Positions 55,552 through 64,000 of a stretch of DNA of 64,000 bases are shown piece by piece. The notes below the pieces were generated by a model. That model was not told where the DNA came from, made no database searches, and worked only from the letters and a program-made list of their open reading frames with translations. Source of the stretch: Pseudo-nitzschia pungens (lineage: Eukaryota; Bacillariophyta; Bacillariophyceae; Bacillariales; Bacillariaceae); assembly GCA_037355855.1 (NCBI GenBank), contig CM074761.1, positions 4,297,346-4,361,345 of the forward strand, written 5' to 3'. The first letter of the stretch is position 1. Each line of letters starts with the position of its first letter. A program made the position numbers and the translations under genes.

Positions 55552-57162
55552 TTACAAGGATAAGAAGTCACGAGGTGTTGCAGGGGGAGCACTTGCTTGT
55601 GAGCTTTTGGTTGGCTTTTTCAGAGTGCTCGTCGATTCTTTAGTGCTTTTCGGCTCGTTGAGTTTCGAAGTGTTGTTTGAGAGTTCTGTAAGCCGCTTCA
55701 ATACTTCTTCTTTCGAAGAAAGCAAATCTCGTTCGTGTGATTCCAACGATTCCCATTGATCTTTCTCATCGACGAAGGAATCTAATTGCGCAGCGTTCCG
55801 TTCCTCTAACGCCTCGATGGATGCAAGTTTGTTTTGCAGCGATTCGAGTGTTTCAACGTCTTCGTCATTCGAATTCCAATCCCGTGATGGTCTGGGCGCA
55901 TCTTCAAGTTCGCCCGCCTTTTCGAGCATGTCGCATCTCAGACTAGTCAACTGAGGTGGCTCAAAGCCGATCATCATGTCGTCTTCCACAATCATCGGTT
56001 GCAATGCCGAGACACCAGCTTCGACTCGGAGTAGGGTTTCGTCATTTGGCAACCAAGCGAGTCGGCAAATTCCAACCGAAGCGTCATTGATGATACGTGG
56101 TGCCTGAAGATGGATCCCACCCGGTAAACGAAGATTCCAGCACTCGACAGGCGTGATTCCGTGCCAGGAGTCTGTTTCGTCCAGCTCGTCTACGGCCCAT
56201 CCACGGTTTCCGCTTTGTGGTCCCCACGTCCAGCTTGTCCCCCTCCACTTTTTGTGCCAGTTGAACGGAGGAACGGGTCTGAAGAAAACAGGATTTCCGT
56301 CTTCCGGTACGTCTTTTCCTTCTGTTTCCGCTGTCGGAGCCGTTGGCCGAATCGCTTCCCTCGAGAGCATTGCTCGAAAGAGCTTAAGCCCCTGTGGAGG
56401 GCAAGATCCCGGTTCTACCCCTCGTTCCCAAACTGGCGCATGGTGGAAGGTGGCCCGGATTCGGCCGTCGCCGTGTCGCAAAATTAGTTCGGTTGCCATT
56501 GCGCCCGATCTCAGGATCGAAGGTCCGTTGACCATCGATACTCCGGCTAGCCGTGATTTCTGCAGTATATTGTCGGCAGTATATTTTTGCACCGGTAGAG
56601 TTCGTTGCTCCATCGAATCGAAACAGGTTGCACAGTCCGACCTCTTGGCACCAACAACAATAGTATGAGTGTGCTCTACAATATCCTGTCCTTCTTCGTT
56701 CTGTTTGGGATTGAGGTCGACACTTGCCACTGTCTCGTCCATGACATCACCAATATAGTCGTATGTTGTCCTATGATTGGAACAAAAAGCGATTGGCATT
56801 AGTATAGCGGAAGTATATCCGGCACACGCAAAAGCAGGGGAGGACCAACATCGACACCATTTCCGAATATGGACAGCCATCCTTCAAACTTACCAGACGC
56901 CTTTCCAGGATCCTTTCGCGTGGTGTGTATTGAAAAGATCCCATTGGATAGATGGGTCGTCTGTCGGCTCCTGAAACGGGGAAGAGGAACTGCGAAGGGA
57001 TGAAAGTGTCGGTGTACTCCAACGATGAACGTTCTTTCCAAGAAAGGCGTGTACAGTCGAATGTTCCACGTTCAAACCGATGGTCAAGAGACACGCAACA
57101 GTGGCGTACAGCTTGAGAGCACGACTGCTGTGCGTATCATTTTTTTTCGTGAAGCAGATCAT
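55552..57162 (-). CDS. Plastid-targeted DUF3598-like protein (two exons)
   Basis: A 495-residue protein. Exons are 57162-56894 and 56770-55552; the 123-nt intron starts GTAAGT and ends TAG, and the joint reads HAKGSWKGVWTTYDYIGDVM. The N-terminus from the ATG at 57162 contains a hydrophobic segment (LYATVACLLTIGLN) and VHAFLGKNVHRWS, i.e. cleavage before Phe: a diatom plastid presequence. The mature part opens like DUF3598 lipocalin-type domains (W.LFNTHHAKGSWKGVW, then repeated beta strands), a family related to CpeS/CpcT bilin lyases; I recall DUF3598 in algae but assign it with caution. Conserved patches are FHHAPVWERGVEPG, FFRPVPPFNWHKKWRGTSW and GGIHLQAPRIINDASVG. A Glu/Lys/Asn-rich coiled-coil tail follows. 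Function unknown; chromophore or pigment binding is possible. Confidence 0.75.
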
Positions 57163-58323
57163 ACTCAGATCCACTGATTCTCCACTATTGAATCAATCAA
57201 TGCTGTTTTCAGAACTGAACCGCACTTTTCTGCCTGGCCTGTTGGGGTCTGTTTCAATGGCTCTCTACAGGTTTGTATCGTGAAGATACGTGTCGAGTGC
57301 CGATATGGATTGAAGATCGAAATGGAAGAGGAAAGTGGAAAGCGGTATCGAGATACTCGCAACAACTGGGATCGCGTTTCTTTTCGGATGATTACAGAAA
57401 GATTGCGATGTTGTGAGTTACGAGTTCGTAACATCATTCTTCCCGAAGGACGATAAGGCTTACCTCAGTTTACACGTGTAAGGAAATCCAATATCAAGAT
57501 TGATTCTGTTTCTTGTTCACAAGTAACCTTAAAGTGAGGTTATGATACGTAAGGTTACTGAGTACGAACGTAACCTTAAGGCTTAAGGTTACCCATTAGT
57601 GCTTCGAGAGGACTGCCTTCGCATCGTGAGTAAGGTTAAGGTTACCTGTCTGTATCTACATGATACCGTAATTACCGTAACCTTCGCCATCTTGCGGCCC
57701 AAGCAACCTTCACCTTGGGTTTGTTAACCTTACAATAATCTTACTCGTACTGTTACCAAAAACCTACACCCTTACCGCCTTTCCTTCCAACAACGTACGG
57801 CCTTAATCCTACCGGTAATTGTAAGTAAAGTCAGAACTGAGACCCCTGCCGGAACTATTGGTCTACATTCTCAATTCCAAAAGTAATTACCGGAACGGTA
57901 GGTGACCCACTAGTTAAAACACAAAACAAAAACTTTGATTTGCATCCGACCCGATTCATTTCTTTTTACCAAATGGCCTCGGAGTAATAGACTGTTTTTA
58001 TTAGTGGAGTTGCAAAGAATTTTTGTTTTAAATAATTTTTAACAAAGAAGCGACCACTAAACGGTGGTTTGGGTTCGAAAGAAAAGCAAACAACCAACAG
58101 CAATCGAGCAAGCTGGAGAAGGTAAGTAGTTAATCTTACCATGTACTGGTAGAGCACCAGAACGAAAATATTGATGAATCGAATCCATAATTCGGACAAT
58201 ATTATGGGAACAGCGAAGGCCAACGACATCAACGACATCAACGACACAATTACCATCGCCACAGAACGATCCTTCTCTTTCTTTCTTTGAAGACAAGATC
58301 GAACCCATATAACTGAATTCAAG
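57163..58323. other. Divergent intergenic spacer, densest in motif copies
   Basis: TAAGGTTAC and its complement cluster at 57540-57660 and GTAATTACCGGT-type words to 57900. A 23-bp palindrome lies at 57570. An ORF on the minus strand at 57966-58373 has no domain. No gene is supported. Confidence 0.6.
57570..57592. repeat. Palindrome made of two inverted motif copies
   Basis: Arms GTAACCTTAA (57570-57579) and TTAAGGTTAC (57583-57592) are exact complements around a 3-base spacer. Another copy, TAAGGTTAAGGTTACC, lies at 57631. Confidence 0.85.
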
Positions 58324-59893
58324 ATGGATGTCGAAATGGTAGACGGCGACAGTGATAGCGATAGTGAAATCATAGATGTTCAAATACCGCTAGAATCGCA
58401 TGTGACCGAAAGACTTCGCGATCGCAATGGTGTAGAGATGGTGACGAACAGACACCGATCCATGTCGCAGGAGGAAGAGAGAGAAAGAAGAGCAAGTATC
58501 AAGGCAATTCTTGCGGATTGTTCCATCACTCCTCAAGAACGACGACGATCCATCCAGAGTTTGATGGACGGTAGAAGAAGCAGTATCGGAACTGCTTCCA
58601 TTGCTTCCATGAGTTCGGAAAGTGCAGACATCTATGGATATGGAGAGGGGGCTCCAGATGGATACGACAACGAATCCAGCACCGATAGTGGCAATTTCAC
58701 TGCGGTTTGCATTCCTGTTTCGAACGAAAACACAAAGCGCGCCGAGCTGACTCGGCCACCCTGCAATCATTACGAGCGAAACTGTACTCTGATCGCTCCG
58801 TGCTGTGGAGCAGCCTTTGGTTGCCGTATTTGCCACGACGAATGCCCTATCTTGCCACCCTTGCTGATTGCTAAGCGAGCGGCACGGCGTTCAACAAGAA
58901 GCTCCTCCATGCCGGGTGGATGGACCAGTATGAATGATACAGCTCGCACACCACAGGATACCCATCACGCGATTGATCGGTTTGCGGTCAAAGAGATAAT
59001 CTGTCGGAAATGCTATACGAAACAGAGTTCGAAAACGTATGTGCACTGTCCTTGACTACCTCTCGAATCAAAATGGTGGCACAAAAGAGTTTTTTAACTG
59101 TATCGAATCTGATGAGTACTCACGTCTCGATCCACTTTTTTTTCTTCCTACCTTCGCTGCCGCGTACACTACTCTTTCTGCCTTTGAACAATGCATACAC
59201 AGAAACAAGTGCGTCAATCCATCTTGCAGCGTGGACTTTGGAGAATATCACTGCAGTATCTGCAACTTGTGGATGTCAAACGAGGAAAAACCGTATCATT
59301 GTCCGGATTGTGGATTTTGCAGAGTAGGGGGTGCGGAAAACTTTAAGCACTGTCATGATTGTGGCATGTGCATCGACAAGACTTTGTACGACAATCACAA
59401 TTGCAAGATTGGAAAGTACAAGTCGAACTGTCCGGTGTGTCAAGAGTTCCTCTTTAGCTCCCGGAGCGCTTCTCACGAGATGCCCTGCGGTCACGCAATA
59501 CATTGGGAATGTTTTCGGCAGCTAGCGGCTCACGACTCACGATGTCCCATTTGTAAGAAGACGGCAGAGACGAAGGAGAGAATGATGCCAACGTGGAACG
59601 CGATGGCTCAGGCCGTCGCGATGCAACCAGTCCCCCCAGAACTCGCACGAGTTGTTACCATCAGTTGTATTGATTGTGAACAATCAGAAGATGCCCGGGC
59701 TTGGCATTTTCTGGGTGTCCAATGTCGCAACTGCTCATCGTTCAATACTGTTGTGGACCGCATTGTCATGCAGGGCGAGGAAGCCAACGATTTTCTGGAA
59801 GCTCTTCAGACCAGGAGTGATTTGGAAAACAATGAAGAAGGTAGTGAGCGAATCAATCGACGGAGAATCAATAGAAGACGGTCTCTCTTTTAA
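58324..59893 (+). CDS. CHY zinc finger / RING E3 ubiquitin ligase, RCHY1-like (two exons)
   Basis: A 467-residue ubiquitin ligase resembling RCHY1/PIRH2. Exons are 58324-59036 and 59203-59893; the 166-nt intron starts GTATGT and ends ACAG, joining SKT to NKCVNPSC. The CHY finger is complete only after splicing: CNHYERNCTLIAPCC, FGCRICHDE, IICRKCYTKQ, NKCVNPSCSVDFGEYHCSIC. The CTCHY finger (HCPDCGFCRVGGAENFKHC, HDCGMCI), RING-H2 (CPVCQEFLFSSR...MPCGHAIHWECF...CPICKK) and a zinc ribbon (ISCIDCEQ, VQCRNCSS) follow. The N-terminal 150 residues are Ser/Arg-rich with RRASIKAIL and RRRSIQSLM phosphosite-like patches. An extended loop (59-aa insertion between CHY cysteines) is unusual. Substrates are unknown. 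Confidence 0.93.
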
Positions 59894-60017
59894 CGCATAT
59901 AATCGGGTAAATGTTCTGAACTATCGTATACTGAGTTATATTGGAATGAACTCTTCTGCGAATAACTTGTTGTTCATCGTCACTCTGTATCTATTTTTAT
60001 TGAGAATTATTGCTTCC

Positions 60018-62723
60018 TCACGGAGTTCCATTCCACAAGTAGTCCTCCGAAGACTGTGACCCGTTTCGTTTTAGGTTCAACTGAGACTGCACGATGCTCT
60101 TCTTGAAGAAAGTGTCATCCAAAGATTTCCTCTCCAAGTGGTGCGAGTTGCTTACATTCAGTTTCTTCTTTTTTGTGTACCTTGCTGGAGAGAAGAAATT
60201 GTTCTGTTTCGTTTTCGGTAGTCGTGGCTTGGTTTGGGTTGTAGGTCTTTGGTTTAGTTGACTCGCAAACTTTTCTCGTCGCGCAAAAAATGAGCCGATT
60301 GATCCTTTGCACCTAGAAAGAGAAGACTTGGTCTTTCCTAGCGGTAATTTCGTTGCTGATTTCGTCCTTTTGGTACATGAAAGGATCTGGGAAGGAGATT
60401 TCGAATTCATCGGTAGCAACTCATCATCTGGATCATCAATGCATTCGTCAAGTTCCCATTCAGTTCCCTCCACAACATTGTTCCGGGTTTCCGGTGAGCT
60501 GATAATGTCGTCGTCTAGAGGTTGCGAAGGTGTTGATTTTTCACACGTGGCACTCGAAGTTCCAAGACTGGGTGAAGGGGAGGAAGGATCGAGTGTAACT
60601 CGACGGGGATTAGAGCTATTTGTGAAATATTTGCTAGTTCCTTGCTCCATGGTTGTCGTCTGTTGTCGTTCATTCTCATCGAGTAGTCCTATGCGGGACG
60701 GTGGATCTGAGTTATTCCCAAAATCGTCGCTATCGTTCCGGTGTGAGTCGGATACAGTATTCGATTGTAGCATAACTGTTCGGTCTTCTGCAACCGCCAC
60801 TATCGATTTCGTTTGCTCCCTTCTCGTCTCAATCTCCACATCACCAATATCCGTGGAATTGGAATTGGAATTGGTCAGATCGTAGAAATCTTGTTCGTAG
60901 AGATTTCGATCGAGATTTCCGAATTCGTCACGAATACCATCGGATTTTGTATCTTTCGTCCCTTTGCCTTCAGATTCGTCGGGACTCCAATCATTTAATG
61001 ATGGATACGAAAAGGATTCATGGTTGTTATCTGTGGAGCAGTAGTCGAATTTGCAGAGTTCTGCACTGGTGTCGTTAGTGGTGTTATTCGTGCTTGGTCT
61101 CTTGGTCGTTCTTTTTTCAAAAAAGGATTGCGCATGTGACTTTTTGCAGCTTGCTACACCGGACGAAAGCCGGAAGCTAGAACTTGCTGTTGAGAAGCTA
61201 AACACTCTGGTCCCCTTCCTGTCTCTCTTGAGTGATCTAGTAGATGAAACTGTGCTCTTGGCATATCTCGGGTCAGGTTTCACCAAAAATTTTGTGATGT
61301 CGCCGATCCCCCTTTTCTTCCGACCTAGAACCTCTTTTCCTGTGTTAATCTGAAGATTGGTATTTCTCTCGTCCAATGGCACTGATCTTTTGGTGTCAAA
61401 GGAGTTGGCTTTCTTGTATGGATTGTGAAGAATTTGGACTTTCGTCGGTAGCGACGAGCGTGAAGCGTTTTCTGTAGACTTCTTTTGTGTCGTCGATTTT
61501 TCTGCTGTTGATTCCCGGCTTTCACTGCGATTGTTTGCGTCGCACTTAGTCGGAACAATGAGGTTGGAAGGCGAGTTGATAACTCCCAGAAAAGACCAAT
61601 CGGTTTGAAATCGTGACATGTATGGGTAGTAATCGGTGTGACGTGTTTCAACGTCGTTGTCTTCTGACGAAATCCGGGGTGTCAAGAGTGGTTTGATTTG
61701 GCGATCCTTGTGGAGGACGGGGTGATAAAAAAATATTGCTTCACTCTTTGCAAGAATCTCTTCGTGTTCGTTGATATCGATTTTCTGTCTAACTTTTTTG
61801 GGGAGAGACTCGAGGATCTTTCGAAATCTCACACAAGCACTGCGAAACGCATTCTCGCTCACTAATTTGAAAGCATTGGTCGTCCCTATGCCTTCAATGT
61901 TTTTCCGATAGTCGCAACCCGATAGAATGCATCCTTGGACAAAAAGACGAACCCCAACCCCTTTCGTGCTAGTTTGTTTCGATGCGAAACGCCGCAGAAT
62001 GAATTCCAAGGTGTTATTGCTTGTGACAGCCTTGGCAGTTTCGTTCGGACTGGGTGAAATCAACCATTCCATGTTGATTCTGTCGCAGTCGCCCGTCTTG
62101 CGATCGAGCTTGAACAGAACCGGAAATGCCTTGTGTGCGGCTGCACTGTACACCAGCACGTCAGAATCCTCCGTGATCACGGCATCGGCGACACCGTCCA
62201 ACACCAAACGCGTCAATTGGCTATCGGCTTCGTGCGGACTGTTGACAAAAAACACGCGACCATAGGCGCGGAAGGCCTTCTCGACCTCGCGGATCACTGC
62301 TCGTGTGAAATCATCTTTTATGCGGATGCAAGATTTGTACTTGTCTTCGGCCTTCCATTTCTGGCCGATTCTTTTGAAACGCCTCGCCTCTGCCAGATTT
62401 TGTTGGCGTCTTTGATCGCGATCCTGGGTTTCGTCCGCTTTGAGAGGAATGCGCTTGCCATCCATCACCAAATAGACTGCTCGGATCCCAAATGTCTCGA
62501 TCAGTTCCTTGCATCTCGCCGTGATGTATCTCGCGGAAACAAGAACGCAAGCTTGATCGAGACGACCACTGTCCGTGGACTCGACAAATTTTTCCGAGAT
62601 GGAATACACGCTTTTGTGCATCCACGAACTCGTATCGACTGCAACGATGCCACTGCGGTAATTTCTGAGATTGTCCTTGACGGTACAGAACGCAAGAGCC
62701 TTGTGCAATCCTTTGATTCCCAT
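60018..62723 (-). CDS. EXO1: EXO1-type 5'-flap/exonuclease of the XPG/Rad2 family
   Basis: A 901-residue Rad2/XPG-family nuclease, EXO1 type: 5'-3' exonuclease in mismatch repair and recombination. The N-domain begins MGIKGLHKAL and contains all seven catalytic acids: Asp30 (VAVDTSSW), Asp88 (LVMDGK), Glu165 and Asp167 (PHEADSQL), Asp186 and Asp188 (EDSDVL), Asp271 (SGCDYRKNIEGIG). An extra segment (about 222-255, LISPSPNETAK...) is inserted before the I-domain's second half. The C-terminal 550 residues are disordered and Ser/Thr-rich, as in other EXO1s. Two PCNA-interaction-like motifs lie in it, RGIGDITKFL and KGSIGSFFARR; both lack the usual Gln. Single exon; ATG at 62723. It converges on the RING gene with 124 bp between stops. 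EXO1 rather than FEN1 or GEN1 is inferred from length and GI.GL start. Confidence 0.9.
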   Translation of the reverse strand: MGIKGLHKALAFCTVKDNLRNYRSGIVAVDTSSWMHKSVYSISEKFVESTDSGRLDQACVLVSARYITARCKELIETFGIRAVYLVMDGKRIPLKADETQDRDQRRQQNLAEARRFKRIGQKWKAEDKYKSCIRIKDDFTRAVIREVEKAFRAYGRVFFVNSPHEADSQLTRLVLDGVADAVITEDSDVLVYSAAAHKAFPVLFKLDRKTGDCDRINMEWLISPSPNETAKAVTSNNTLEFILRRFASKQTSTKGVGVRLFVQGCILSGCDYRKNIEGIGTTNAFKLVSENAFRSACVRFRKILESLPKKVRQKIDINEHEEILAKSEAIFFYHPVLHKDRQIKPLLTPRISSEDNDVETRHTDYYPYMSRFQTDWSFLGVINSPSNLIVPTKCDANNRSESRESTAEKSTTQKKSTENASRSSLPTKVQILHNPYKKANSFDTKRSVPLDERNTNLQINTGKEVLGRKKRGIGDITKFLVKPDPRYAKSTVSSTRSLKRDRKGTRVFSFSTASSSFRLSSGVASCKKSHAQSFFEKRTTKRPSTNNTTNDTSAELCKFDYCSTDNNHESFSYPSLNDWSPDESEGKGTKDTKSDGIRDEFGNLDRNLYEQDFYDLTNSNSNSTDIGDVEIETRREQTKSIVAVAEDRTVMLQSNTVSDSHRNDSDDFGNNSDPPSRIGLLDENERQQTTTMEQGTSKYFTNSSNPRRVTLDPSSPSPSLGTSSATCEKSTPSQPLDDDIISSPETRNNVVEGTEWELDECIDDPDDELLPMNSKSPSQILSCTKRTKSATKLPLGKTKSSLSRCKGSIGSFFARREKFASQLNQRPTTQTKPRLPKTKQNNFFSPARYTKKKKLNVSNSHHLERKSLDDTFFKKSIVQSQLNLKRNGSQSSEDYLWNGTP

Positions 62724-63651
62724 CTTGCCGTTGGCCGGTAACCAATGCAGACCACGCTATAGTGGTGCAAAGAAAAACGGTCTGTTTCCAAAGCAAATGA
62801 TCGATTCCCACTTCGTGCCTGTTTTCTCCAAGATTGATTGATTCCGGTTGATTGCAACGCCAACGCCAACGACTGAGATTGGTACTACTCGGGATATTCT
62901 ACTTTTCTTTGGAATGACATTGAATCTGGTAATACGTTGCACACTACCGGAAGCCGATCGCCTATCTATGGCGCTGTTGTCGATGATTCCCGCAGCTGCG
63001 ATTGTCGAAAGAAGCAAGTCCAGGAAATTATCTTTCTCTGCTTCCGTTACAATGGCTTCATCGGAGCCGCAATCTCAAAAACGGTAAGATTACGAGTAAT
63101 TGGATCATGGGAACAGGACGCAGCAAACGGGTTTCCCTTAGTACTCGTACTCGAGCCTGCGACGTAGATGTACGGTAGAAATTGTTGGTGAAACAATTTT
63201 GTTCAAAACAAATTACGGCGCGAACATTTCAACGCGTGGTTTCGCGCGAAAATCCCATCGACCCACGTCTCGACTCAAAATCAAAATGCGTCATCTTCAT
63301 CATGTCGACGATGATGATGATTCATTCATCACTCATGCCGTCTTACATCTTAGCCTTACCTACAGGAAGTAATCCTATCCATCCTGGCGCTGACCGAAGA
63401 TGATTTTGTTTTGATATCTGATTGCGAACAATTCACTAGTGACACATTATTTCTTGATTGCCTACACTCCGACTCTGTGAGCCGCTTCGGTTGGTTATTG
63501 CCTCTGTTGACTCGTTCGTTTGTTCCGATACTCAATCAATCGATCCATTCTTTTGTTCCGAGATTTCGACTGGCCGCAGCGATGATCCGTCTCCAGCAAC
63601 GACTCTCGGACCTTTGTCTGTTCCTCCTTTGTTGGGGTCCTCTCGCGCGTT
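62724..63651. other. Divergent intergenic spacer
   Basis: Between EXO1 and the dehydrogenase. Few dispersed motifs here. A 549-nt open frame at 63411-63959 (+) is a shadow of the dehydrogenase region. No gene is supported. Confidence 0.5.
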
Positions 63652-64000
63652 ATGCAATCGCAGTGTGTCCACGGAGCAACCGACGCGGGCTGGAATTTGC
63701 CTCCCAAAAGCACAGCGGTTGTCACCGGCGGAACGAAGGGGATCGGAAAGGTACGTGCTGCATCGTGCTACGGACGGAGGCAAACCAAAGAGTGCTTCGC
63801 CGTTGTTTTCGACAAAACAAACAAAGAATTTTGATCCAACGGTGGCTGTTGTTCTCCTTCTCAATGACTTCGCGTAACTATTTTTCCAGGCCGTGGTCGA
63901 GGAATTGGCCAAGAAAGGATGCCGCATACTCATTTGCAGCCGAAAGCAGGACGACTTGACTCGTGTGACGAAAGAATGGAACGAAGCGCAGGGATTTGAT
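63652..64000 (+). CDS. Short-chain dehydrogenase, tropinone-reductase-like, 5' part (two exons seen)
   Basis: The start of a classical SDR oxidoreductase, cut by the window end. Exon 1 is 63652-63750 and exon 2 begins 63890 after a 139-nt intron (GTACGT to CCAG). The joint reads GGTKGIGK then AVVEELAKKGCRIL: the N-terminal cofactor motif TAVVTGGTKGIGKAVVEEL is complete, with TGxxxGIG for NAD(P) binding. ICSRKQDDLTRVTKEW continues the Rossmann fold; Arg in the S-R pair fits NADP preference. Tropinone reductase-like members reduce ketones of varied small molecules; the substrate cannot be told from this part. The ATG at 63652 is the only in-frame start. It is divergent from EXO1. Confidence 0.85.

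Noticed and set aside
5827..63651. Spacer motifs as CRISPR, telomere or transposon terminal repeats
   Set aside because: Copies are irregularly spaced, in both orientations, without constant repeats, target duplications or tandem telomeric order.
1..64000. tRNA, rRNA or snRNA genes
   Set aside because: No A-box/B-box pair, cloverleaf, or known RNA signature could be recognised by eye; a covariance-model search was not possible.

Overview
The window is nuclear DNA of a photosynthetic eukaryote, most likely a diatom. The evidence is: short GT-AG introns (mostly about 70-185 nt); three proteins whose N-termini look like the bipartite plastid presequences of secondary-plastid algae (signal peptide, then a cleavage site before Phe, at 15468, 36533 and 57162); a gene with an in-frame UGA that reads as selenocysteine (47102-46572, minus); and a giant protein with repeats and a CxxC/HxxxxC domain that I recall from diatom proteomes. 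The species cannot be named from the sequence alone. All exon structures were worked out by hand from splice sites, reading phase and protein family agreement. Several genes span two or more open frames and would be split by a naive ORF reading.

Layout. 1-5.8 kb: 3' part of a nuclear 5'-3' exoribonuclease (XRN2/Rat1 type, +), facing a divergent kinesin (-). 6.9-14 kb: membrane-anchored cyclophilin (+) and a 2,026-residue repeat protein (-). 15.4-20.8 kb: plastid S1-domain protein (+), JmjN/JmjC demethylase of the KDM4 type (-), single-pass coiled-coil membrane protein (-). 22.2-28.6 kb: DCC thiol oxidoreductase (+), RBBP9-like hydrolase (-), small two-TM protein (-), GPR180/TMEM145-type receptor (-). 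29.6-37.7 kb: PPWD1 (-), NEDD8-like modifier (+), eight-exon EHD/dynamin-type GTPase with an 11-nt micro-exon (-), plastid RsuA/RluB-type pseudouridine synthase (+). 38.8-43.8 kb: two WW-domain/PHO80-type cyclin paralogues, tail to tail. 44.7-48.5 kb: S1-NKAP fusion (+), SelM/Sep15-type selenoprotein with a candidate SECIS (-), UAP56-binding mRNA-export adaptor (+). 50-57.2 kb: P4-ATPase lipid flippase (+) and plastid DUF3598-like protein (-). 58.3-64 kb: CHY/RING ubiquitin ligase (+), EXO1-type nuclease (-), and the start of a tropinone-reductase-like dehydrogenase (+).

Gene strands nearly alternate, so most neighbours are either convergent with short gaps (29-492 bp) or divergent across roughly 0.5-1.5 kb spacers. 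The spacers are full of short dispersed motifs, TAAGGTTAC and the palindrome TACCGGTA with its relatives, which are almost absent from exons. Themes shared by neighbours include RNA processing and export (XRN2, PPWD1, NKAP, the UAP56-binding adaptor), cell cycle and chromatin (JmjC, cyclins, kinesin, EXO1) and plastid functions, but there is no operon-like unit. The most notable discovery is the selenoprotein and its SECIS candidate. No tRNA, rRNA, CRISPR array or intact transposon was recognised.
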